Shown: in pieces, positions 42,950-51,254 of the stretch
Position numbering within the stretch: position 1 is the first letter of the stretch
Layout of the letters: every line of letters begins with the position of its first letter
Origin: Algoriphagus limi
GTDB lineage: Bacteria; Bacteroidota; Bacteroidia; Cytophagales; Cyclobacteriaceae
Direction of reading: 5' to 3'
Length of the DNA: 64,000 nt
NCBI RefSeq assembly: GCF_024919275.1
Contig: NZ_JANWGH010000002.1
Coordinates: forward strand, 372,001 to 436,000
The notes under the pieces: generated by a model
The model's database searches: none
Seen by the model: only the letters and a program-made list of their open reading frames with translations
What the model was told of the DNA's origin: nothing
Translations under genes and position numbers: made by a program

Positions 42950-45760
42950 ATGAAAAGATTTGGCCTAGCCCTATTTTTTATTTTTTTATCTGCAAGTCTA
43001 ACAGCACAAACTTGGACCCGAATGCAAGGCTGGGGTTTGGACCTTTCAGCAATTTTTTGGACCGATAATCTACACGGGGTAGCAGGTGGTGAAAATTTAC
43101 TTATTGAAAGTAAGGATGGAGGACAAACTTGGAGTGAAATACCCATTCAGTTTGAAGGGAATATCCTAGCTATTCACATCAATTCCGAATTAGAAGGATT
43201 TGCTGTTGGGGAAGGAGGACTGATTTTTAGAACTACTGATGGAGGAGAAAACTGGGAGTCTCAAAAAATCACTTTTTCAGATGATTGGAAGGAAGTGCTA
43301 TTTAATGGCGATGATACCTGGATTTTAATTGGAAATAGCGGATTGATCATTCGGAGCAGGGATTTTGGAGAGAATTGGGAGGATATTTCTCCATCGCCAA
43401 AGAATGAAATCTATGGAGGGAATTTTGCGAATTCTGACTCTCTTTTCTTAGTTGGCAGCCAAGGCCTAATTCTCCGAAGCTGGGATCAAGGGGATCTTTT
43501 TGAAATTCAATCTAGTGGTACAAGCTCTAATTTATTTGGGATTGCATTTTCATCTAGACAGGTGGGCTATGCCGTAGGTGAAAATGGGGCAATCTTAAAA
43601 ACGCTGGATTTTGGAAATACTTGGACTCCCTTAAATTCAGGTATGACAAAAACCCTCAAAAAGATCGCAATTTCACCGCTTGATTCCAGGATTTTTACCG
43701 CAGTTGGAGATGAAGCTGGCGCCATACGATCAACAAATGAGGGGGCTACTTTTTCCATAGCCAATCTGGGAAGTGGAAATAATCGAAACCTTTCAGATTT
43801 AGCTTATATACCCAACTCAAATATAGTTTGGGCTGTTGGGGAAACCGGATATGTCATTTCCTCGACAAATGCAGGAGCCTCATACACACAGCGCCAAGCT
43901 GGTCAGGCTATCGATTTTTTAGAAGTTGATTTTAAATCCGACCGGTATGGGCTAATTGGAGGAGAGGAAGGAAAAGTATTTGTTACATCCAATTTTGCCC
44001 AGAGCTTAGTTGAAAGACCAATTCCAGAATCCTCCACGATCAAAGGTTTGAGTTTTTGGAATGGCTCTTTTGGGTATGTTTCTACCGAGAGCTCAAAAAT
44101 CTATCGGACCACAAATGCTGGAAGTACTTGGCTTGATGTAACTCCTCCACAAAGAAATGTGATAAATGGATTCTATCTTTTCGCTCCATCTGTTTTTTAT
44201 GTAGCAGGAAATGATGGTTTTGTTGCTAGTTCCTTCAATTCTGGAGACAGTTGGAATGACCTCCCAACGACAGATACAGACAAAGCCTTTAAGGCGGTAA
44301 TGTTTTTTGATTTTGTCTTTGGGATTGCAATTGGGGATGATGGAGAAATTTCTTTTTCGGCTGGGGGAATTCAATGGGCCAGTATGGATTCGCCCACCAC
44401 AGAAGATTTAAATGGACTTGCCAAACTGGATGAATTCACCGCCATTGTAGTGGGAAATAAAGGAACCATTCTAAAAACAGAAGATAAGGCTACTTCATGG
44501 CGGGTTATCGAGACAGATATTTCTGAGGACTTACTTTCAGTCGATTTTTTTGATAATCAATATGGATTCATCTCGGGCAAAAACGGATTAACACTAGCAA
44601 CCAAAGATGGAGGTGAAACCTGGCAAAAAATTGAAACTGGTACATCAAGAGACCTTCATGGCGTCAGCGCAGGAACTCCACTGATTGCCTATGCGGTCGG
44701 GGATGACGGTACCATCTTAAGATATAATTGTACACCGCCAGAAGGTACACTTAGCGAGATTCAAGGGCCTAATGAAACCTGCCTCCAAGCTCAAACCTAC
44801 CGAATCGAAGATAGTCCTATTCCTGGCTCCTCCATTGTATGGAGAGTAGATGGTGGAGAAATCATTTCAGGTCAAGGAACCTCAGAAATAGAAGTTCAAT
44901 GGATTGATCCGGGTAGAAAAGGGGTCTTTGTAAGTCGTCAAAATTTCTGCGGAACAGGCGAAACATCTTATATCGAAGTCCTAGTATCTGACCTTCCTCC
45001 TCAAAATCTACAAATCGAAGGACAAGGTGCTACCTGTGTTAATCAAACAGAAACTTATTCCCTTCCAAACCTAGAAGGTATAAACTATAACTGGAGTGCT
45101 GAAGGAGGAGAAATCATCTCAGGGCAGGGAACTTCAACTGTTGAAATCCTCTGGAATTCTCCAGGATTCACTGAAGTAATTGCAGTTTCCCAAAATACCT
45201 GTGGGACGAATCCAGCAATCAAACTTCCTGTACAAATTTCATCCACTCCAGAGCAACCCTCCGAAATTATTGGAGAAACCATCGTTCCACCGGGAGAATT
45301 TACTTATCAAATTGAGAATGAGCCTGATCTTAATTATCAATGGTCTATTGATGGAGGCGGACGAATTCTTGGAGGTCAAGGAACAGCTGAAATCCAGGTT
45401 CTTTGGGAGGAGGAAGGAGAGTTTATATTATCTGTTTCTGCTCAAAATTCTTGTGATTTCGGGCCAGCTAGAATTTTACCAATTCAGGTAAGTCTGATTA
45501 CTGCACTTGAACCTTCACCTAATCTAAAAGGGCTGAAAATTTACCCTAATCCAAGTTCGGGGCACCTATATATAGAAGCAGAATTCTTGGATCGTTGGTA
45601 CCAAGCAGAATTAATTTCAAGTCAAGGGCAAGCCTTAATAAACCAAGAAATTTCCCCTGGTTTGAGAAGGATAGAATTTACTGACTTAAAGCCCGGGATG
45701 TATTTTATCCGGTTGCTGGGATCTCAAGATACTTTTGTGAGAAAAATTGTGGTTCATTAG
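42950..45760 (+). CDS. Large secreted Ycf48-propeller protein with Ig-like repeats and T9SS sorting domain
   Basis: A 936-residue protein. After the signal peptide (MKRFGLALFFIFLSASLTAQ) come about 590 residues of Ycf48/BNR-type blades (LIESKDGGQTWSE, IFRTTDGGENWES, ILKTLDFGNTWTP, IYRTTNAGSTWLD, LATKDGGETWQK), enough for two propellers. Then follow three PKD/Ig-like repeats, each with a GGxIxxGQGT(S/A) core and paired Cys. The last 80 residues are a type A T9SS C-terminal domain (LKIYPNPSSGHLYIE ... GMYFIRLL ... KIVVH). It is therefore moved over the outer membrane by the gliding/type IX system. It diverges from the exported sugar operon, whose last gene is a smaller Ycf48 protein. Confidence 0.9.
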   Translation: MKRFGLALFFIFLSASLTAQTWTRMQGWGLDLSAIFWTDNLHGVAGGENLLIESKDGGQTWSEIPIQFEGNILAIHINSELEGFAVGEGGLIFRTTDGGENWESQKITFSDDWKEVLFNGDDTWILIGNSGLIIRSRDFGENWEDISPSPKNEIYGGNFANSDSLFLVGSQGLILRSWDQGDLFEIQSSGTSSNLFGIAFSSRQVGYAVGENGAILKTLDFGNTWTPLNSGMTKTLKKIAISPLDSRIFTAVGDEAGAIRSTNEGATFSIANLGSGNNRNLSDLAYIPNSNIVWAVGETGYVISSTNAGASYTQRQAGQAIDFLEVDFKSDRYGLIGGEEGKVFVTSNFAQSLVERPIPESSTIKGLSFWNGSFGYVSTESSKIYRTTNAGSTWLDVTPPQRNVINGFYLFAPSVFYVAGNDGFVASSFNSGDSWNDLPTTDTDKAFKAVMFFDFVFGIAIGDDGEISFSAGGIQWASMDSPTTEDLNGLAKLDEFTAIVVGNKGTILKTEDKATSWRVIETDISEDLLSVDFFDNQYGFISGKNGLTLATKDGGETWQKIETGTSRDLHGVSAGTPLIAYAVGDDGTILRYNCTPPEGTLSEIQGPNETCLQAQTYRIEDSPIPGSSIVWRVDGGEIISGQGTSEIEVQWIDPGRKGVFVSRQNFCGTGETSYIEVLVSDLPPQNLQIEGQGATCVNQTETYSLPNLEGINYNWSAEGGEIISGQGTSTVEILWNSPGFTEVIAVSQNTCGTNPAIKLPVQISSTPEQPSEIIGETIVPPGEFTYQIENEPDLNYQWSIDGGGRILGGQGTAEIQVLWEEEGEFILSVSAQNSCDFGPARILPIQVSLITALEPSPNLKGLKIYPNPSSGHLYIEAEFLDRWYQAELISSQGQALINQEISPGLRRIEFTDLKPGMYFIRLLGSQDTFVRKIVVH

Positions 45761-45945
45761 AAAATTTCTTCCTCCGTATAGGATTTTTTTAAAGGTTTGA
45801 GAATCGAATCTCTACCAAATTTTATTTGGCAATTAAAAAAGGATATACTTTTTGTTGGGAATATTTAGAATATGTTCCTGAAAATGTAATTTAGACAAAA
45901 TATTATTAGGATTTAAAATTTGAAAATTCGAAAAAAAATATCCTG

Positions 45946-45970
45946 ATTTGGGTAAAATTTAAACCCAAAT
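45946..45970. promoter_or_regulatory. Perfect inverted repeat, possible operator of the PLP enzyme gene
   Basis: ATTTGGGT (45946-45953) and ACCCAAAT (45963-45970) are exact mirror images around the nine-base AT-only spacer AAAATTTAA. The repeat ends six bases before the ATG at 45977. Its position would let a dimeric regulator block transcription or translation start, or the stem could occlude the start codon. The rest of this 216-base gap is AT-rich with no gene. Confidence 0.5.
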
Positions 45971-45976
45971 ATAACC

Positions 45977-47209
45977 ATGAGATCCCTAGCACCTGAAAGC
46001 CTCATGATGTCTTATGGCTACCATCCCGAGTGGTCAGAAGGCGCCGTCAAATGTCCCATCTTTCAAACTTCTACTTTCGTCTTCAAAAGTGCCCATGAAG
46101 GGAAGGAGTTTTTTGAAATTGCCTACGGTAAACGAGAAAAGTCACCGGGTGAACAGCCGGGATTAATTTATTCCAGATTAAACAATCCTGACCTCCAAAT
46201 CTTGGAAGAGCGATTGACCCTATGGGATGGAGCGGATGAATGTGCGGTATTTGAAAGCGGCATGTCCGCAATTTCTACCGTATTGCTTGAGTTTTTAAGA
46301 CCGGGAGATGCTCTATTATATAGCAAGCCAGTCTATGGAGGTACGGATCATTTTATCAACAAAGTACTTCCTCAATACCAAATTCAGGGAGTGGGTTTTA
46401 CCAATCACATGGATGAAGAAGCATTGGTCTCTTTGGCTGATGGCAAGAATATCCGACTTATATATGTTGAAACCCCTGCAAACCCAACCAATGCACTTTT
46501 TGACCTACAGCTTTGTAGAAAAGTAGCAGATCGGCTTAGCACTCCTGAAAAGCCCGTTTATGTAGTAGTTGATAACACCTATATGGGACCACTTTGGCAG
46601 CATCCTTTAAAATTGGGAGCTGATTTGGTGGTTTATTCAGCTACCAAATACATTGGAGGGCATTCTGATTTGATTGCGGGAGCTGTACTAGGACGTTCCG
46701 AATTAATGGTTCGTGTTAGAACACTACGAACTTTTTTGGGGAATATGGCAGGACCTTGGACAGGTTGGTTGCTGATGCGAAGCTTGGAAACTTTGAAAGT
46801 CAGAATGACCCAGCAGGCTCAAAATGCTGAAAAAGTAGCTGACTTCTTGAGAAATCATCCAAAAGTGAGCAAGGTCTATTACCTAGGACATTTAGAAGAG
46901 AATGATCCTCAACATGAAATTTTCAAGTATCAATTAAGTTGTGCTGGCGCCATGGTTTCTTTCGATGTAATTGGTGGAGAAGAAGCAGCATTTCGGTTTT
47001 TGGATGGATTGAAATTATTCAAACTTGCCGTTTCACTTGGAAGCACAGAATCACTTGCAGAGCATCCGGCGACTATGACTCATAGCGATGTAGATGAAAA
47101 AGACCGAGCTGAAATAGGAATTTCCGAAAACCTTGTTCGCTTATCAATCGGAGTAGAATACTATGAAGATCTTATTTGGGATATTTCCAATGCCTTAGAT
47201 AAGGCCTAA
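45977..47209 (+). CDS. Trans-sulfuration PLP enzyme (cystathionine gamma-synthase / methionine gamma-lyase family)
   Basis: A 410-residue Cys/Met-metabolism PLP enzyme. The Schiff-base lysine is Lys224 in YSATKYIGGHSD; YSRLNNP (65-71) binds the PLP phosphate of the neighbouring subunit, ESGMSAIS (93-100) holds the phosphate loop, and VETPANPTN (164-172) and VDNTYMGP (198-205) line the cofactor. The C-terminal SLGSTESLAEHPATMTH is the substrate-carboxylate site. Subtype (synthase, gamma-lyase, O-acetylhomoserine sulfhydrylase) is not resolved by these motifs. It is monocistronic, with an inverted repeat upstream and a hairpin downstream. Confidence 0.9.
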   Translation: MRSLAPESLMMSYGYHPEWSEGAVKCPIFQTSTFVFKSAHEGKEFFEIAYGKREKSPGEQPGLIYSRLNNPDLQILEERLTLWDGADECAVFESGMSAISTVLLEFLRPGDALLYSKPVYGGTDHFINKVLPQYQIQGVGFTNHMDEEALVSLADGKNIRLIYVETPANPTNALFDLQLCRKVADRLSTPEKPVYVVVDNTYMGPLWQHPLKLGADLVVYSATKYIGGHSDLIAGAVLGRSELMVRVRTLRTFLGNMAGPWTGWLLMRSLETLKVRMTQQAQNAEKVADFLRNHPKVSKVYYLGHLEENDPQHEIFKYQLSCAGAMVSFDVIGGEEAAFRFLDGLKLFKLAVSLGSTESLAEHPATMTHSDVDEKDRAEIGISENLVRLSIGVEYYEDLIWDISNALDKA

Positions 47210-47218
47210 AATTAAAAA

Positions 47219-47240
47219 GGCGGGGATTTTATTCCTCGCC
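47219..47240. terminator. Bidirectional hairpin between convergent genes
   Basis: GGCGGGGA (47219-47226) pairs with TCCTCGCC (47233-47240) including one G-T pair. A-rich sequence on the left and a T-rich tail on the right fit termination of both the PLP-enzyme and GNAT transcripts. It includes the GNAT stop codon. Confidence 0.7.
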
Positions 47241-47753
47241 TCTTACTTTTACATATTGGAAAATATCCCCAATGCTTCCTCGTTTGATATAAGCTTTTTT
47301 AAGAATGGCTTCAGGCACATACCCTGCTTTTTCCAACACATGCATGGATTCCCCATTGTAATCATATACTTGAGCAAAAATTCGCTGCACATCAAAACGC
47401 TCGAATAGGTAATTGGTATATAGCTTGATTGCTTCTGTCGCAATTCCTTTGCCCCAGAAAGGTTCACCAATCCAAAAGCCCAATTCTACGTTGGTGCTGA
47501 GTTCATCCTTCCCACGTTCTGAGCCTATAGCTCCAGCAAGTTTGCCTTCAAACTCAATCGCAAAATTTTGAGGAGGATTAAATTTTTGGTTATGCTCAAT
47601 CCAATGGCGCGCATCATGAATCGTATAAGGTTGCGGGAAGCTATCCCGGAGATTCATAGCTATTTTGGGATTATTGGCCAAAGGGTAAAGCTGATGAAAA
47701 TGAGTTTCATTCCAATTGACCAAATTAATTTCTCTTTCTCCTGCTAATATCAT
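47229..47753 (-). CDS. GNAT family N-acetyltransferase (RimJ/RimL type)
   Basis: A 174-residue acetyltransferase from the ATG at 47753; the longer frame would begin with TTG in an unlike leader. The acetyl-CoA-binding segment is GFWIGEPFWGKGIATEAIKL (split, about 91-111), with the Q/RxxGxG/A-type loop GKGIA, and the C-terminal VYDYNGESMHVLEKAGYVPEA (split) is characteristic of RimJ/RimL-like enzymes that acetylate protein N-termini or small amines. Substrate unknown. Confidence 0.85.
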   Translation of the reverse strand: MILAGEREINLVNWNETHFHQLYPLANNPKIAMNLRDSFPQPYTIHDARHWIEHNQKFNPPQNFAIEFEGKLAGAIGSERGKDELSTNVELGFWIGEPFWGKGIATEAIKLYTNYLFERFDVQRIFAQVYDYNGESMHVLEKAGYVPEAILKKAYIKRGSIGDIFQYVKVRGEE

Positions 47754-47837
47754 AAAAACAAATCCTATCAATAAGTAAGATAAGTAGCTATCTCACCAAT
47801 CTACAAAAATACCTACACATTTATGCAAATGGTCGAT

Positions 47838-48914
47838 TTATTCTTCTAAGCCAGAATTTTGCATCTTTTCCAGATTCTCAGCTAATCGAAGAGCTGAAAT
47901 AAATTCCTCGATATGACCATCCATTACTTCGGGAAGATTATAAACGGTTTTATTAATCCTGTGGTCTGTAACCCTAGATTGAGGGTAATTATAGGTTCGG
48001 ATTTTATCGGATCTATCTCCACTTCCTACCATGGATTTTCGCTGAGCTCCAACTGACTCATTATGCTTAGCTAATTCTATCTCATACAAACGTGAACGGA
48101 GTACTTTCAGCGCCTTTTCAAAGTTTTTGATCTGAGATTTTTCATCCTGGCAAGTAACGACCAGACCCGTCGGATTATGGGTCAACCGTACCGCTGAATA
48201 AGTAGTATTGACCGATTGTCCACCCGGACCTGATGAACAATAGGTGTCCTTCCGAATATCATTCATGTCCAAATGAACTTCGACCTCATCCATTTCCGGC
48301 AAAACTGCAACTGATGCTGCTGAGGTATGAACCCTTCCTTGGGATTCGGTAGCCGGTACTCGCTGAACTCTATGAACGCCTGATTCATATTTTAGCATCC
48401 CATAGACATCTTCACCAGAGACTGTAGCAATGATTTCTTTATAGCCTCCTGCCGAACCGAAGGTCAAATCCAAAACCGTCAATTTCCAGCCCTGCATTTC
48501 GCAGAATCGCTGATACATCCTGAATAAATCACCGGCAAAAATCGCCGCCTCATCTCCACCAGTTCCTCCACGGATTTCCAAAATACAATCCTTGGAATCA
48601 TTCGGATCTTTGGGAATAAGCAATTGCTTCAAATGTTCCTCTAATTCAACTTTCCTTTCCTTGAGCTCCTCCAATTCGGCCTTTGCCATCTCTCGAAAAT
48701 CAGGTTCTTTTTCCTTCTCAAGGATTTCCTTGGAACTATCAATATTTTCTAATACCAGCTTGTATTCATCATAAGCTTTGACAACCTTTTCCAAGTCCTT
48801 GTATTCCTTGGTAAGCTTTGTGTACTTACTCATATCGGACATGGTGTCCGGTTGGATCAAAAGTTGTCCTACTTCTTCAAATCGATCCTTAAGTGCTTGT
48901 AATTTATCCAGCAT
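47838..48914 (-). CDS. prfA: Peptide chain release factor 1
   Basis: A 358-residue class I release factor. The peptidyl-hydrolysis motif GGQ is at residues 231-233 (SGPGGQSVN), and the stop-codon reading tripeptide is PAT at 187-189 (QRVPATESQG), which marks RF1 (UAA/UAG) and not RF2. ATG 48914 is the true start: a predicted -7 element at 48933-48940 overlies the first codons of the longer alternative. Read leftward as a single gene; the Kazal lipoprotein gene diverges from it. Confidence 0.96.
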   Translation of the reverse strand: MLDKLQALKDRFEEVGQLLIQPDTMSDMSKYTKLTKEYKDLEKVVKAYDEYKLVLENIDSSKEILEKEKEPDFREMAKAELEELKERKVELEEHLKQLLIPKDPNDSKDCILEIRGGTGGDEAAIFAGDLFRMYQRFCEMQGWKLTVLDLTFGSAGGYKEIIATVSGEDVYGMLKYESGVHRVQRVPATESQGRVHTSAASVAVLPEMDEVEVHLDMNDIRKDTYCSSGPGGQSVNTTYSAVRLTHNPTGLVVTCQDEKSQIKNFEKALKVLRSRLYEIELAKHNESVGAQRKSMVGSGDRSDKIRTYNYPQSRVTDHRINKTVYNLPEVMDGHIEEFISALRLAENLEKMQNSGLEE

Positions 48915-48932
48915 ATTTCTTTGTTCGCTTCG

Positions 48933-48940
48933 CAAAAGTA
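48933..48940 (-). promoter_or_regulatory. Predicted -7 element of prfA
   Basis: On the minus strand the sequence is TACTTTTG, matching TAnnTTTG, about 19 bases before the prfA ATG. No convincing -33 TTG at proper spacing. Confidence 0.4.
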
Positions 48941-49030
48941 AGGATTAATTCTCTCTTCAGTTGATAAGGCGGCATCCCTGCTGTATCATTTCTGGCGAAT
49001 CTTTCGTTTACGGTTTGTAAATTTATCAAC

Positions 49031-49267
49031 ATGAAAGCTTTCCGCATTTCAGTATTTCTTTTTCTAGCTGTTGGCTTTTCCCAATGTTCGGAAGACACAC
49101 AACTTCATGATTGCATCGACGAGTCAAAAATCAACTTAGATGCAGCTTGTATCACACTGTATGCACCTGTTTGTGGATGTGATGGCAAAATATACAGTAA
49201 TGAATGCGTAGCAATCAATTCAGGTGTGACCTCCTTTACCCAAGGAGCATGTGATGAAAAAAATTAA
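49031..49267 (+). CDS. Kazal-domain lipoprotein (predicted serine protease inhibitor)
   Basis: A 78-residue lipoprotein: signal peptide with lipobox GFSQC (Cys19). The mature 59 residues hold one Kazal-type domain with the hallmark YAPVCGCDGKIYSNECVA (residues 52-69) and six cysteines (28, 40, 56, 58, 65, 74), close to the classic disulphide plan. Kazal domains inhibit serine proteases by a canonical loop; the P1 residue cannot be assigned reliably. A surface or periplasmic inhibitor protecting the envelope from its own or foreign proteases is plausible. It diverges from prfA and ends in a terminator shared with glmS. Confidence 0.88.
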   Translation: MKAFRISVFLFLAVGFSQCSEDTQLHDCIDESKINLDAACITLYAPVCGCDGKIYSNECVAINSGVTSFTQGACDEKN

Positions 49268-49288
49268 GGCCCTGTTTCCAGGGCCTTT
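49268..49288. terminator. Bidirectional terminator between the Kazal gene and glmS
   Basis: A perfect seven-base stem GGCCCTG/CAGGGCC with a four-base loop and a short T tract, between two convergent genes. Confidence 0.8.
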
Positions 49289-49291
49289 CTA

Positions 49292-51133
49292 TTATTCTAC
49301 TGTTACAGATTTTGCCAAGTTCCTCGGCTGATCCACATTACATCCTCGCATTACTGCGATATGATAAGAAAGCAATTGCAATGGCACCACCGCAACTAAT
49401 GGAGCAAAGGCTTCATGAGTTTCTGGGATTTCAATAACGTGGTCTGCCATATTTTTTACCTGGGTATCTCCTTCAGTCACTACAGCAATCACTTTACCTT
49501 TTCTTGCTTTAACTTCCTGAATATTACTGATCACCTTTTCATAGGAGCTATCCTGTGTAGCAATGAAAATCACAGGCATTTCCTCATCAATCAAAGCGAT
49601 CGGGCCGTGCTTCATTTCTGCGGCAGGATATCCTTCTGCATGGATATAGGAAATTTCCTTCAACTTCAAGGCTCCTTCCAAAGCAACTGGGAAGTTATAT
49701 CCGCGTCCTAGGTATAGCGCATTTCGAACATCCTTGTATTCACCAGCGATATACTTGATAACCTCATTGGTTTCCAAGGCCTTTTCAACTTTGCCAGGTA
49801 TCGCCTCCAATTCATGCAATAATTGGATGTATTTCCCTTCTGGTAAAGTTCCACGATGATAGCCTAACTTCAGTGCCATCATAGCCAATACAGAGATTTG
49901 CGCAGTGAAAGCCTTGGTAGAGGCAACACCAATCTCTGGACCGGCATGCGTGTAAGAACCTGCATGAGTAGCTCTCGGAATAGATGAACCCACGACATTA
50001 CATACCCCAAAGATGGTAGCGCCTTTTGATTTGGCTAATTCAATCGCAGCAAGCGTATCAGCAGTTTCTCCGGATTGAGAAATGGCAATCACAAAATCGC
50101 GATCATTGATCACTGGATTTCTGTATCGGAATTCAGAAGCGTATTCCACTTCAACAGGTACGCGAGCAAATTCCTCAAATAGATATTCCGCTACCAATCC
50201 AGCATGCCAGGATGTACCACAAGCTGTAATGATAATTCGCTCTGCATTTTGGAACTTATTCATGTAATCCCTCAAGCCTCCCAATACCAATCTTCCTGAC
50301 TTGGCATCCAATCGGCCACGAAGACAATCTGCAATGGATTTAGGCTGCTCGTAGATTTCTTTTAGCATAAAGTGGTCATAGCCACCTTTTTCGATTGCTT
50401 CAAGCTCCAACTCCAATTGATTGATATATGGGTTGGTTTCTACATTTTCGATGGTTTTTACCTGAAGTCGATTATTTCGAATAACTGCAATTTCGTAATC
50501 ATCCAAATACACCACCTTATTGGTATACTCGATAATGGGAGTAGCATCAGAAGCTAAAAAGTACTCATCTTCTCCAACACCGATTACCAAAGGAGAGCCT
50601 TTTCTCGCTGCAATTAGAGTATCCGGTTCTTCCAAATTGATAAGCACAATCGCATAAGCTCCTACTACTTTATGAAGGGCAAGGCGAAGCGCCTCTTCCA
50701 AAGAGCAGTTATTGTGCAACTGAATATCTTCAATGAATTTGATAAAGACCTCAGTATCTGTCTCTGATTGGAAAGTATAACCTTTCTGAAGCAGGTCTTT
50801 TTTCAACACCTCATAATTCTCAATAATCCCATTGTGGATCATCGCAAGTTTTTCAGAAGAAGAATAATGAGGGTGGGCATTTACATCGTTTGGCTCACCG
50901 TGAGTAGCCCAGCGAGTATGGCCAATTCCAATTTTCGAATGGATTTCACCATTGGATTCAAGGTGCTTTTCAAGTTCGGAAACCTTGCCTTTCTTTTTGT
51001 AAATGCTAAGCCCATTTTGGTCTAGCAAGGCAACCCCAGCACTGTCATACCCCCGATACTCTAGTCTTTTTAGTCCTTTGATAATGATGGGCAAAGCTTC
51101 TTGCTGCCCCACATATGCAACAATTCCACACAT
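49292..51133 (-). CDS. glmS: Glutamine-fructose-6-phosphate aminotransferase (isomerizing)
   Basis: A 613-residue enzyme that makes glucosamine-6-P, the first step to UDP-GlcNAc and cell wall. The N-terminal glutaminase domain begins MCGIVAYVG with Cys2 as nucleophile; GHTRWATHG (about 71-79) and HNGIIENY follow. Two SIS domains (about 290-430 and 460-600) bind the sugar, with TACGTSWHAG, ISQSGETADTLAA and the C-terminal NLAKSVTVE tail. Length is normal. No glmS ribozyme is expected in this phylum and I see none. glmM lies 36 kb away in the same window. Confidence 0.97.
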   Translation of the reverse strand: MCGIVAYVGQQEALPIIIKGLKRLEYRGYDSAGVALLDQNGLSIYKKKGKVSELEKHLESNGEIHSKIGIGHTRWATHGEPNDVNAHPHYSSSEKLAMIHNGIIENYEVLKKDLLQKGYTFQSETDTEVFIKFIEDIQLHNNCSLEEALRLALHKVVGAYAIVLINLEEPDTLIAARKGSPLVIGVGEDEYFLASDATPIIEYTNKVVYLDDYEIAVIRNNRLQVKTIENVETNPYINQLELELEAIEKGGYDHFMLKEIYEQPKSIADCLRGRLDAKSGRLVLGGLRDYMNKFQNAERIIITACGTSWHAGLVAEYLFEEFARVPVEVEYASEFRYRNPVINDRDFVIAISQSGETADTLAAIELAKSKGATIFGVCNVVGSSIPRATHAGSYTHAGPEIGVASTKAFTAQISVLAMMALKLGYHRGTLPEGKYIQLLHELEAIPGKVEKALETNEVIKYIAGEYKDVRNALYLGRGYNFPVALEGALKLKEISYIHAEGYPAAEMKHGPIALIDEEMPVIFIATQDSSYEKVISNIQEVKARKGKVIAVVTEGDTQVKNMADHVIEIPETHEAFAPLVAVVPLQLLSYHIAVMRGCNVDQPRNLAKSVTVE

Positions 51134-51188
51134 ATTGAAAAATTCTTTTAGTTTTCTAGAACTTGCACAAAGAAACAGCTTTCATGCC

Positions 51189-51229
51189 AAAAAAAAGAAT
51201 CCACTTCAGTAAAATTTAGAAGTGGATTC
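51189..51229 (-). terminator. Strong terminator after the DUF4270 gene
   Basis: An eleven-base perfect stem (51197-51207 with 51219-51229) with an 11-base loop is followed on the minus strand by eight T residues. It separates DUF4270 from glmS. Confidence 0.92.
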
Positions 51230-51254
51230 AGAATACTTTTTCGAAATCGATTGT

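Noticed and set aside
45761-45945. Small gene or RNA in the AT-rich gap before the PLP enzyme
   Set aside because: No open frame with coding character and no stable structure apart from the inverted repeat reported.
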